Shown here in pieces: positions 1 to 7,006 of a stretch of DNA of 9,886 nucleotides. The stretch spans positions 1 to 9,886 of the forward strand of contig JADFVX010000062.1 of NCBI GenBank assembly GCA_015222755.1, read 5' to 3'. A program made the translations under genes and the position numbers. Positions within the stretch are counted from its first letter, which is position 1; every line of letters starts with the position of its first letter. The notes beneath the pieces are model-generated. The model was not told the DNA's origin. It saw only the letters and a list, made by a program, of their open reading frames with translations, and ran no database searches. The DNA comes from Pseudomonadota bacterium (GTDB lineage: Bacteria; Desulfobacterota; JADFVX01).

Positions 1-270
1 TATACCCACCCCAAGGTTGCAGAGGTGGCCGTCTTCGGCATGCCCGACGACTTTTACGGCGAAGAGGTGATGGCCTGGATAGAGCTGCACGAGGGGGAGA
101 CAGCTACAGAGGAAGAAGTCAAGGCCTTTTGTAAGGAGAATATGGCCCACTTCAAGGTCCCGAAATATATCTGGTTTGTCGAGGAATTCCCTATGACGGT
201 AACAGGAAAGTTCCAGAAATTCAGGATGCGTGAGGTAGCACTGGAGAGGATGAAAAGCGGCAGGACCTAA
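1..270 (+). CDS. Acyl-CoA synthetase, AMP-forming (3' end only)
   Basis: This is the last 89 residues of an ANL-superfamily (AMP-binding) acyl-CoA synthetase, which activates a carboxylic acid with ATP and transfers it to CoA. The reading frame is open from base 1, so the start lies outside the window. Visible are the C-terminal-domain signature HPKVAEVAVFGMPD near the left edge, a YGEE segment, the AHFKVPKYIWFV segment, and the A10 core PMTVTGKFQKFRMRE. In this family the lysine of the TGK motif (about residue 70 of the fragment) is the catalytic adenylation lysine. The GKFQKFRMRE wording is typical of fatty-acyl-CoA synthases rather than acetyl-CoA synthetases, but the substrate cannot be settled from this end. 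Three in-frame TAA codons follow closely (268, 274, 280). It converges on proS with two bases between the stop codons. Confidence 0.9.
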   Translation, partial: YTHPKVAEVAVFGMPDDFYGEEVMAWIELHEGETATEEEVKAFCKENMAHFKVPKYIWFVEEFPMTVTGKFQKFRMREVALERMKSGRT

Positions 271-272
271 AC

Positions 273-1988
273 CTAAAAATAAGCCCTTACCATCTTTATT
301 ACCTCTTCGACTACCTTGTTTATTTCGATGTTCGCTGCTTCCTTTTCCTCACGATGCTTAACCTCCAGCTTTCCTTCTTTAATTCCCCTTCCACCGACGG
401 TAATGCGTACCGGGATACCTATCAGGTCGGCGTCCTTAAACTTTACACCCGGTCTTTCATCACGGTCATCAAGTATTGCCTCGATACCTTTCTCTTTAAG
501 TGACTCATAGATGGATTCCGCTGTTGTTCTGACTTCATCATCCTTGGTGTTTACGATAGTGACAATGACCTGATAGGGGGCAAGGGGCATGGGCCAGATT
601 ATGCCGACCTCATCGTTGTTTTGTTCTATAGCTGCAGCACCTGTTCGTCCAACGCCTATGCCGTAGCAAGCCATGACCATTGGCTTCTCATTGCCCTCTG
701 CATCGAGGAATGTGGCTCCCATGGCCTCAGAGTACTTTGTGCCAAGCTTGAAGATGTGTCCCACCTCTATACCACGATGTATCTCCAGCTTTCCTTCGCA
801 ACGGGGGCATTCGTCTCCGCATGTTACGGTACTCAGGTCATGAAACGCAGTGACTTCAAAGTCGCGGTCAAGGTTTACATTTTTCAGGTGTAAATCCTTC
901 TCGTTGGCACCGCATATGAAATTGGACATTACCTCAACGGTATGGTCGGCGTATATGTCGATATTATTTAGTCCTGCTGGGCCGGCAAAGCCAGTTGGTG
1001 CGCCGGTGATCTTTATTACCGTTTCCGGGCCGGCCAGCTCAAGTTCGTTGCAAGCTGTTACATTCTTTAGTTTGATCTCATTGAGTTCATAGTCACCCCT
1101 TATGAGGGCAATAAGAGGCTTACCATCGGCAAGGTATACGAGCGTCTTGACTAGATGCTCCCCCTTAACTCCCATGAAGGCGGCAACTTCCTCTATAGAC
1201 TTTTTACCCGGTGTTTCGATCTTTTCCAGGGGCAGTGCCGCTTCCTTTTTATCAGGAAGGTTTCTCTTGCTCTTAGATATGGCCTTTTCAATGTTGGCGG
1301 CATAATCGCAGATGTCACAGGATGCAACGGCATCTTCACCTGATTCGGCAAGAACGACGAATTCATGGGAAAAGCTTCCACCTATAGATCCACTGTCTGC
1401 CTCTACGGCACGGAACTTAAGGCCGCAGCGCTCAAAAATCCGCTTGTAGGTGTCGTACATCTTCCGGTATTCTCTTTCGGCATCCTCTTCGGTGGCATGG
1501 AATGAATAGGCGTCTTTCATGACAAATTCACGGCCTCTCATAAGTCCGAACCTCGGTCTTACCTCATCCCTGAACTTGGTCTGGATCTGAAAGAGGTTGA
1601 TCGGCAGTTCGCGGTAAGAGCGGATTTCTGTCCCTGTCAGTTCGGTGATTACTTCCTCATGGGTAGGGCCCAGGCAAAAATCTCTTCCGTGGCGGTCTTT
1701 GATGCGGAGCAGTTCTTTGCCGTAAAAATCCCAGCGCCCGCTTTTCTCCCAAAGTTCTGATGGTACTACCATGGGCATGAGCATCTCCTGTGCTCCGGCA
1801 GCTTCCATCTCCTCGCGAATAATGTTTTCAACCTTTTTAAGTACCTTGAATCCAAGTGGCAGGTAGTTGTATATGCCTGCGGCTACCTTGCGGATATATC
1901 CCGCCCGCAGCATAAGCTGGTGACTGGTGACTTCTGCATCGGAAGGTGTCTCGCGGAGTGTGGGTATCAGGCTTTCAGAGTATCTCAT
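273..1988 (-). CDS. proS: Prolyl-tRNA synthetase
   Basis: Class II aminoacyl-tRNA synthetase that charges tRNA-Pro with proline in the cytoplasm. The 571 residues match the usual length of the bacterial-type enzyme with an inserted editing domain. Motif 1 lies near residues 62-80, motif 2 near 138-160 (FRDEVRPRFGLMRGREF), and motif 3 near 439-453 (MACYGIGVGRTGAAA). The editing insertion, which hydrolyses mischarged Ala-tRNA-Pro, spans roughly 224-407 and includes LVKTLVY (K281, likely the conserved editing lysine). The anticodon-binding domain follows from about 470. Cysteines flank the insertion (CDIC at 224-227; C390, C394, C397) and could form a metal site; that is inference. The start is supported by GGAGG on the minus strand (1998-2002) nine bases upstream and by a promoter at 2021-2049. 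The gene stands alone on its strand. No terminator is visible after its TAG stop before the convergent acyl-CoA synthetase. Confidence 0.98.
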   Translation of the reverse strand: MRYSESLIPTLRETPSDAEVTSHQLMLRAGYIRKVAAGIYNYLPLGFKVLKKVENIIREEMEAAGAQEMLMPMVVPSELWEKSGRWDFYGKELLRIKDRHGRDFCLGPTHEEVITELTGTEIRSYRELPINLFQIQTKFRDEVRPRFGLMRGREFVMKDAYSFHATEEDAEREYRKMYDTYKRIFERCGLKFRAVEADSGSIGGSFSHEFVVLAESGEDAVASCDICDYAANIEKAISKSKRNLPDKKEAALPLEKIETPGKKSIEEVAAFMGVKGEHLVKTLVYLADGKPLIALIRGDYELNEIKLKNVTACNELELAGPETVIKITGAPTGFAGPAGLNNIDIYADHTVEVMSNFICGANEKDLHLKNVNLDRDFEVTAFHDLSTVTCGDECPRCEGKLEIHRGIEVGHIFKLGTKYSEAMGATFLDAEGNEKPMVMACYGIGVGRTGAAAIEQNNDEVGIIWPMPLAPYQVIVTIVNTKDDEVRTTAESIYESLKEKGIEAILDDRDERPGVKFKDADLIGIPVRITVGGRGIKEGKLEVKHREEKEAANIEINKVVEEVIKMVRAYF

Positions 1989-1997
1989 GGCTTTTTT

Positions 1998-2002
1998 CCT
2001 CC
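1998..2002 (-). promoter_or_regulatory. Ribosome binding site of proS
   Basis: Minus-strand GGAGG, nine bases from the ATG at 1988. It confirms that start codon. Confidence 0.8.
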
Positions 2003-2020
2003 ATTTATTTCAGGCCGACA

Positions 2021-2049
2021 ATTCTATTTTATGCCTCTCCTTTAGTCAA
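2021..2049 (-). promoter_or_regulatory. Sigma70-type promoter of proS
   Basis: Read on the minus strand, the -35 box is TTGACT (2049-2044) and the -10 box is TAGAAT (2026-2021), with an exact 17-base spacer. Each box differs from consensus by one base. The predicted transcript start near 2014 leaves a leader of about 26 bases carrying the GGAGG site, too short for a T-box or other riboswitch. Confidence 0.7.
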
Positions 2050-2192
2050 ACAAAAAGGCCTTTATCTTTGTGTATATTTTTATTTCTCTCTTTCCTTGCA
2101 TTTAGATGTTTTAAGGTTAAACTTTTTTCTGTGTCGGGGCGAAACTTTTAGCGATTAAAGTAATCTTAATTAAAAAAGAAATGGGGGGGCTT

Positions 2193-2390
2193 ATGAAAGA
2201 AGGTTTTGTTTTAGTACCGAAACGTCGTAGAGTGATCCGTTGCAGCCACTGTGGCGGTGTGATGAGGGATTACCGTGATGGGGTTAACTGTCTTTTGTGC
2301 GGCAGAACACTAGAGCATAGTTGTGAACGCTGTAGGCACCCGGAGTACAATATTGTAGCAACTGGAATCTTTGAGAAGGAAGTTGTCTGA
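2193..2390 (+). CDS. Small six-cysteine zinc-ribbon-like protein, unknown function
   Basis: I do not recognise this 65-residue protein. It carries three CxxC pairs, CSHC (17-20), CLLC (33-36) and CERC (44-47). The first two are 12 residues apart, the spacing of a zinc ribbon. A basic KRRR patch precedes them (10-13), and histidines at 19, 42 and 49 could also contribute ligands. There is no signal peptide or membrane segment, so a cytoplasmic zinc-binding protein that may contact nucleic acid or protein is plausible; that is inference. The start is uncertain. ATG 2193 has a run of seven G (2183-2189) just upstream that can pair with the anti-Shine-Dalgarno by wobble. An in-frame ATG at 2181 would add MGGL but has no good ribosome site. 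The gene lies alone between proS (divergent) and rplM, 215 bases before the latter, which has its own promoter. Confidence 0.72.
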   Translation: MKEGFVLVPKRRRVIRCSHCGGVMRDYRDGVNCLLCGRTLEHSCERCRHPEYNIVATGIFEKEVV

Positions 2391-2426
2391 AACTTGCTCT
2401 GTGTGTTGCTTTTTTTTGAAAATCAG

Positions 2427-2470
2427 GGGTGAAGCGCCCGCTTTCTTTCTTCTGCTTTAATCACCCTTTT
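2427..2470 (+). terminator. Possible weak terminator after the zinc-ribbon gene
   Basis: GGGTGA (2427-2432) can pair with TCACCC (2461-2466), extended by AGC (2433-2435) with GCT (2454-2456) across a bulge, and TTTT follows. The long pyrimidine-rich loop and the short T tract make it a weak candidate. It lies before the rplM promoter, where a terminator would be expected. Confidence 0.35.
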
Positions 2471-2541
2471 CCTCATCCTGTGACATTCGATTTATTTCTT
2501 GCAGTCCCATAAATTAATAAGATAAATTTGTTACAAACAGC

Positions 2542-2570
2542 TTGACAAAAAGGGCTTTGCTCCCTATAAT
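2542..2570 (+). promoter_or_regulatory. Consensus sigma70 promoter of rplM-rpsI
   Basis: The -35 box TTGACA (2542-2547) and the -10 box TATAAT (2565-2570) are both perfect consensus, separated by exactly 17 bases. The upstream stretch 2510-2532 is rich in A/T and resembles an UP element. Transcription would start near 2577, giving a leader of about 29 bases. That leaves no room for a structured L13 autoregulatory leader. Confidence 0.88.
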
Positions 2571-2605
2571 CACTCCTTTATCGAATTTGAGAGGATTTGT
2601 AGACT

Positions 2606-3034
2606 ATGAAAACTTACGTTCCCAAAGAGGGAGAATTTGAAAGAGGCTGGAAGGTCTTTGATGCTGAGGGTAAAATTCTTGGTCGTCTGGCCACAGAGGT
2701 TGCCGACACATTAAGAGGGAAGAACAAACCAAACTTTACCCCTCATGTTGACACAGGTGATTTTGTTGTCATTGTAAATGCCGACAAGATCAGACTGACA
2801 GGTAAGAAGCTGACAGACAAGGTGTACTACCATCATACAGGTTATCCCGGTGGTATTAAATCTATTACTGCGGAAAAACTTCTTGAAAAGAAGCCTGGGC
2901 AGCTTATCGTTGAAGCGGTAAAGGGTATGCTGCCAAAGAACAAGCTGCAGCAGCGGTTTATGAAAAAACTTAAGGTGTATGCGGGAGTTGAACATCCGCA
3001 TCAGGCCCAAAAGCCTGAGACAGCTACTGTCTAA
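2606..3034 (+). CDS. rplM: 50S ribosomal protein L13
   Basis: L13 is an early-assembling protein of the large ribosomal subunit. The 142 residues equal the usual bacterial length. Recognisable family segments are the N-terminal KTYVPK, the WKVFDAEGKILGRLATEVAD block (about 16-35) that begins the core, LRGKNKPNFTPHVDTGDFVVIVNA, the YYHHTGYPGG stretch (about 74-83), and the AVKGMLPKNKLQQRFMKKLKVY block near the C-terminus. The ATG is preceded by GAGAGGA (2589-2595) ten bases upstream and lies about 29 bases after the predicted transcript start. It forms the near-universal bacterial pair with rpsI, 20 bases downstream, presumably as one transcript. Confidence 0.98.
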   Translation: MKTYVPKEGEFERGWKVFDAEGKILGRLATEVADTLRGKNKPNFTPHVDTGDFVVIVNADKIRLTGKKLTDKVYYHHTGYPGGIKSITAEKLLEKKPGQLIVEAVKGMLPKNKLQQRFMKKLKVYAGVEHPHQAQKPETATV

Positions 3035-3054
3035 TATAATGTTTGAGGAGAATC

Positions 3055-3447
3055 ATGGCTGAGTCAGTATACAGTGCAACTGGAAAAAGAAAGAGATCTG
3101 TTGCCAGAATAAGGGTGACCAAAGGGAAGGGGGAAATTGTTGTTAACCAAAAACCCCTTGATGAGTACTTCGGTACAGAGATTTTAAGAATGATAGTGAG
3201 ACAGCCTCTCGCATTGACTAATAACGTCGGTAAGTTTGATATGTCGGTCAATGTCTGTGGTGGTGGTGTCTCGGGACAGGCAGGTGCCATCAAGCATGGT
3301 ATCACCAAGGCGCTTCTGGAGATAGACCCAGAACTTCGTGCTGAGTTGAAGAAAGCCGGGTTTGTCACGAGAGACTCCCGCATAAAGGAAAGAAAGAAGT
3401 ACGGTCGTAAGAAGGCCCGGAAGAGCTTCCAGTTTTCCAAGAGGTGA
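3055..3447 (+). CDS. rpsI: 30S ribosomal protein S9
   Basis: S9 is a small-subunit head protein whose C-terminal tail reaches the P-site tRNA. From ATG 3055 it is 130 residues, the same as the Escherichia coli protein. The family hallmarks are YSATGKRKRSVARIRV at the N-terminus, the glycine-rich VCGGGVSGQAGAIKHGI stretch in the middle, and the basic tail KERKKYGRKKARKSFQFSKR ending in the conserved SKR. An in-frame TTG at 3043 would read through the ribosome site GAGGAG (3045-3050), so ATG 3055 is the right start. It is cotranscribed with rplM and followed by a strong intrinsic terminator. Confidence 0.98.
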   Translation: MAESVYSATGKRKRSVARIRVTKGKGEIVVNQKPLDEYFGTEILRMIVRQPLALTNNVGKFDMSVNVCGGGVSGQAGAIKHGITKALLEIDPELRAELKKAGFVTRDSRIKERKKYGRKKARKSFQFSKR

Positions 3448-3465
3448 TTTCATAACAACCCAATT

Positions 3466-3497
3466 AAAGGGAGGTCATTTGGCCTCCCTTTTTTTTG
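3466..3497 (+). terminator. Intrinsic terminator after rpsI
   Basis: AAAGGGAGG (3466-3474) and CCTCCCTTT (3483-3491) form a perfect nine-pair stem with an eight-base loop, followed by a continuous T tract to 3496. It is a textbook Rho-independent terminator for the rplM-rpsI transcript. It ends only about 22 bases before the argC start codon. Confidence 0.93.
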
Positions 3498-3519
3498 TTT
3501 AATTTTGGAGATTTTTAAT

Positions 3520-4557
3520 ATGATTAAGGCGGTTATTGTAGGAGGCACAGGTTATACAGGTCTGGAGCTTATACGCTTACTGCTGGGTCACCCCCGGGTA
3601 AAGCTTACAGCTATAACATCTACAACTCAGGCGGGTAAGACTGTTACAGATTTTTTCCCCTCGCTTAATGGGAAGACGGATCTTTCTTTTGAACCCTTCG
3701 ACTGCAAGCGTATAGCTGATGCCGCCGGTCTTGCCTTTACTGCGCTACCTCATGGTGCGTCTATGGATGTTGTATCCCAACTCGTAGAAGCAGGTCTTAA
3801 GGTGATAGACCTGAGCGCTGATTTTCGTCTGAAGAATCTTGCCGACTACAATGAATGGTATGGCGAACATAAGTCGCCGGAGCTTCTCGAAAAGGCGGCA
3901 TACGGCCTTCCTGAATTAAATGGGGAGGAGATCAAAGATGCATCTCTCGTGGCAAACCCGGGCTGTTATCCCACTTCAGCCATATTGCCGCTCTATCCGC
4001 TTCTAAAGGATGGGGTAATTGACAGTAAAACGGTTGTCATCAACTCAGCCTCCGGCCTTAGCGGGGCAGGGCGTGTGCCGGCCTCCGGTAATATTTTCTG
4101 CGAGGCAAACGAGAATTTCAAGGCCTACAAGGTGGGTGAGCATCGTCATACCCCGGAGATAGAGTCTGTACTTTCTGCAGTTGCAGGTGATGGCTTCAGG
4201 GTCACTTTTACCCCTCATCTTCTGCCCGTTAACCGGGGGATACTGAGTACTATTACGGCAAATTTGAATAAAGACATTTCCTCAGGGGATGTTCTGTCAC
4301 TGCTTTCGGAATTTTATGCCCAATCCCCATTTGTGCGCATTTGTGAGCAGGGCACTTTGCCTGCCATATCTAATGTACGTGGAAGCAACTACTGTGATAT
4401 CGGAGCCAGTGTCGATAAGAGGACGGGACGTCTTGTTGTCGTCTCCGTTATTGATAATCTTATTAAAGGTGCCTCCGGCCAGGCGGTGCAAAATATGAAT
4501 GTCCTCTACGGTTTTGCTGAGGATGAGGGGCTTTCACAACTCCCTTTAAATCTATGA
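3520..4557 (+). CDS. argC: N-acetyl-gamma-glutamyl-phosphate reductase
   Basis: Catalyses the NADPH-dependent reduction of N-acetylglutamyl phosphate to the semialdehyde, the third step of arginine synthesis. From ATG 3520 it has 345 residues, the normal length of the long bacterial form. The Rossmann nucleotide-binding loop GGTGYTG is at 8-14. The catalytic cysteine is C149 in ANPGCYPTSA. The active-site histidine region EHRHTPEIE is at 207-215, and TPHLLPVNRGI follows at 231-241. The start is chosen because TTGGAG (3505-3510) sits nine bases upstream; a TTG at 3505 inside that site would add five residues. No arg neighbour is seen. It follows the rpsI terminator with almost no promoter space and is 16 bases ahead of kdsB, so it probably heads an argC-kdsB-pyrG transcript. 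Confidence 0.97.
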   Translation: MIKAVIVGGTGYTGLELIRLLLGHPRVKLTAITSTTQAGKTVTDFFPSLNGKTDLSFEPFDCKRIADAAGLAFTALPHGASMDVVSQLVEAGLKVIDLSADFRLKNLADYNEWYGEHKSPELLEKAAYGLPELNGEEIKDASLVANPGCYPTSAILPLYPLLKDGVIDSKTVVINSASGLSGAGRVPASGNIFCEANENFKAYKVGEHRHTPEIESVLSAVAGDGFRVTFTPHLLPVNRGILSTITANLNKDISSGDVLSLLSEFYAQSPFVRICEQGTLPAISNVRGSNYCDIGASVDKRTGRLVVVSVIDNLIKGASGQAVQNMNVLYGFAEDEGLSQLPLNL

Positions 4558-4573
4558 GTGCTACTGATTTAAA

Positions 4574-5329
4574 ATGAAGGTAACGGTCATAATCCCTGCC
4601 CGTTACGGGTCGAGCCGTCTTGAAGGAAAGCCGCTGGCAGATATTGTCGGAAAGCCTATGATCCAGCATGTCTACGAGAGGGCAAGCGAGGCATCAGGTG
4701 TTGATGATGTGCTGGTGGCTACCGATGATGAGCGAATATTCAGCACCGTTGAGGGTTTTGGAGGTAAGGCGGTGATGACATCTACTGAGCACCAGACAGG
4801 CACAGACCGTCTGGCAGAGGTGGCTGCGTCGCTGGACTCCGATATTATCGTCAACGTACAGGGTGACGAGCCTATGATGAGCCCCAAGATGATAGAAGAG
4901 GCGGTGGCGCCGCTTCTTAAAAACCGTACAATAAAGATGGGGACCCTTAAGACCGTACTTAGAAACAAGGAAGACCTGCATGACAGCGCCGTTGCGAAGA
5001 TTGTAGTCGATAAGGATGACTTTGCCCTTTATTTTTCCAGATCGCCCATACCTTTTCTGAGGGAAGACGGTGAGGCGGCATATGATGCAGTTTATTATAA
5101 ACATATAGGTCTCTATGTATATGACAGGGAGTTTCTGTTACACTACGCAAAGATGCCTCAGACACCACTTGAAAAGGCGGAGCGTCTTGAACAGTTAAGG
5201 GCGCTTGAAAATGGATACAGGATCAAGGCCGTGACGACACAGGAAGAGTCCTTCGGGGTAGACACCCAAGAGGGCCTTGAAAAGGTGAGGGCCCTGATTA
5301 CTAAGAGGATGGAGAACAAGAATGGATAA
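4574..5329 (+). CDS. kdsB: 3-deoxy-manno-octulosonate cytidylyltransferase (CMP-Kdo synthetase)
   Basis: Activates Kdo with CTP to CMP-Kdo, the donor for the inner core of lipopolysaccharide, so its presence implies a Gram-negative envelope. The protein has 251 residues, a normal length. The nucleotide-binding loop is PARYGSSRLEGKPL (8-21), with E in place of the proline usual in the RLPGKPL form. HQTGTDRLAE is at 73-82 and VQGDEP at 95-100, where D98 is the expected metal ligand. SRSPIPF (155-161), HIGLYVY (177-183) and FGVDT (227-231) follow. The ATG at 4574 has no strong Shine-Dalgarno, and translation may be coupled to argC, which ends 16 bases upstream. Its last eight bases overlap the start of pyrG. 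Confidence 0.97.
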   Translation: MKVTVIIPARYGSSRLEGKPLADIVGKPMIQHVYERASEASGVDDVLVATDDERIFSTVEGFGGKAVMTSTEHQTGTDRLAEVAASLDSDIIVNVQGDEPMMSPKMIEEAVAPLLKNRTIKMGTLKTVLRNKEDLHDSAVAKIVVDKDDFALYFSRSPIPFLREDGEAAYDAVYYKHIGLYVYDREFLLHYAKMPQTPLEKAERLEQLRALENGYRIKAVTTQEESFGVDTQEGLEKVRALITKRMENKNG

Positions 5330-6932
5330 GTCGAAAAAGTACATATTCGTTACAGGCGGGGTCGTATCCTCTTTGGGGAAGGGTCTTGCCGCTGCTTCGA
5401 TAGGCGCACTGATGGAGGCGAGGGGGCTTAAAGTTACAATGCAGAAACTTGATCCCTACATTAATGTTGATCCAGGTACTATGAGCCCCCTTCAGCATGG
5501 TGAGGTATTTGTAACCGACGACGGTGCCGAGACTGATCTTGACCTTGGTCACTACGAGCGCTACATATCGACGAGGATGACGAAGAAGAACAATTTTACC
5601 ACCGGTCAGGTTTACGACACTGTCATCACACGCGAGCGCAGGGGAGACTACCTTGGCGGTACTGTGCAGGTCATACCCCACATTACCGATGAGATCAAAA
5701 GCAGGGTAAAGGCCCTTGCCGACGGTTTTGACATATCCATCATAGAAATAGGCGGTACGGTTGGTGATATAGAATCGCTCCCCTTCCTTGAGGCGATAAG
5801 GCAGTTTAGGTTCGATGTGGGCGAGGAGAACGTACTATACATACATCTTACTCTGGTTCCATTTATCCCCACTGCCGGTGAACTAAAGACAAAGCCGACG
5901 CAACACAGTGTAAAGGAATTAAGAGAGATCGGTATCCAGCCTAATATACTCCTGTGCCGGACGGACAGGGAAATACCAGATGAAATGAAGAAAAAGATAG
6001 CCCTTTTCTGTAATGTGGAAAAGGATGCTGTTATCACTGCTATCGATGTTGATTCAATATACAAGGTGCCCCTCGTACTTCATGAAGAGGGGCTTGACAG
6101 CAGGATAATGAAGAAACTCAATATCTGGGCAGGCCAGCCCCGTCTTGGACCCTGGGAGGATATCTGCAAGAAGGTGACAGAGCCGGCAGGAGAGGTGACT
6201 ATCGCCATAGCCGGTAAGTATGTGGAGCTTAAAGAGTCATACAAGAGCCTGTCCGAGGCGCTTGTCCACGGCGGTATTGCCAACAACTGCAAGGTCAACC
6301 TTGAGTATATCGATACGGAAGAGGTCGAAAAGACAGGCACAGTGGAACTTCTAAACAAGGTGGACGGCATCCTCGTCCCAGGTGGTTTTGGTACGCGTGG
6401 TGTTGAGGGGAAGATAGATGTTATAAAGTACGCCAGGGAGAATAAGGTGCCTCTCTTCGGTATCTGCCTTGGTATGCAGCTTGCCGTAGTCGAATTTGCC
6501 CGTAATGTTTGCGGCATTGATGGTGCAAACAGCTTAGAGTTTGATGAAAATACGAAGGATCCTGTTATCCACCTTATGGAGTCGCAGAAGGATGTTGAGG
6601 ATATGGGTGGTACGATGCGTCTTGGGGCCTATCCCTGCAAGCTTGAAAAGGGGACTTATGCCTTTGATGCCTATGCTGAAGAGGATATATCAGAGAGGCA
6701 CAGGCATCGTTACGAGTTCAACAACAGTTACCGTGAAAAACTGGAAGATGGCGGTATGGTGATAAGCGGTTTTTACGAGAAAGACAACCTTGTAGAGATC
6801 GTTGAGGTAAAAGGCCACCCATGGTTTGTCGCCTGCCAGTTTCACCCGGAGTTCAAATCACGTCCGGTAGACCCACATCCGCTTTTTGCCAGTTTTGTGG
6901 GGGCAACCTTAAAACATAAAGGCAAAGCCTGA
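5322..6932 (+). CDS. pyrG: CTP synthase (glutamine hydrolysing)
   Basis: Converts UTP to CTP using ATP and ammonia released from glutamine, the last step of pyrimidine nucleotide synthesis. The 536 residues fit the family (about 535-550). The N-terminal synthetase domain (about 1-270) shows the P-loop-like GGVVSSLGKGL at 12-22 and MSPLQHGEVFVTDDGAETD at 54-72. The C-terminal class I glutaminase domain (about 290-530) has GGFGTRG (354-360), the nucleophile C382 in FGICLGMQ, and the other triad residues H508 and E510 in FHPEF. All catalytic residues are present. The ATG lies inside the kdsB 3' end (overlap ATGGATAA), with GGAG at 5311-5314 seven bases upstream, which suggests translational coupling. 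A strong terminator follows, and kdsA, often next in related operons, is absent here. Confidence 0.98.
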   Translation: MDKSKKYIFVTGGVVSSLGKGLAAASIGALMEARGLKVTMQKLDPYINVDPGTMSPLQHGEVFVTDDGAETDLDLGHYERYISTRMTKKNNFTTGQVYDTVITRERRGDYLGGTVQVIPHITDEIKSRVKALADGFDISIIEIGGTVGDIESLPFLEAIRQFRFDVGEENVLYIHLTLVPFIPTAGELKTKPTQHSVKELREIGIQPNILLCRTDREIPDEMKKKIALFCNVEKDAVITAIDVDSIYKVPLVLHEEGLDSRIMKKLNIWAGQPRLGPWEDICKKVTEPAGEVTIAIAGKYVELKESYKSLSEALVHGGIANNCKVNLEYIDTEEVEKTGTVELLNKVDGILVPGGFGTRGVEGKIDVIKYARENKVPLFGICLGMQLAVVEFARNVCGIDGANSLEFDENTKDPVIHLMESQKDVEDMGGTMRLGAYPCKLEKGTYAFDAYAEEDISERHRHRYEFNNSYREKLEDGGMVISGFYEKDNLVEIVEVKGHPWFVACQFHPEFKSRPVDPHPLFASFVGATLKHKGKA

Positions 6933-6962
6933 TATAACCGGTTTTTCTTTAGTTACTATGAT

Positions 6963-6991
6963 AAAAGGCCGGCCTATGTGCCGGCTTTTTT
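6963..6991 (+). terminator. Intrinsic terminator after pyrG
   Basis: GCCGGC (6968-6973), the loop CTATGT and GCCGGC (6980-6985) form a six-pair GC stem. It extends through a G-T wobble and A-T pairs into AAAA on the left and TTTTTT on the right. It ends the argC-kdsB-pyrG transcript about 31 bases after the pyrG stop. Confidence 0.92.
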
Positions 6992-7006
6992 GATTTAAGC
7001 TAAAAA

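Noticed and set aside
2577..2605. L13 autoregulatory leader before rplM
   Set aside because: The consensus promoter leaves only about 29 bases of leader with no hairpin, too short for such an element.
3043..3054. TTG start extending S9 by four residues
   Set aside because: It overlaps the GAGGAG ribosome site for ATG 3055, which gives the standard 130-residue protein.
3024..3440. Long minus-strand open frame of 138 codons opposite rpsI
   Set aside because: It lies antisense to the clear S9 gene, has no recognisable domain and no ribosome site, and its length follows from the codon pattern of the real gene.
5648..6517. Two long minus-strand open frames opposite pyrG
   Set aside because: They are shadows of the complete CTP synthase frame and show serine/proline-rich low-information sequence with no family signature.
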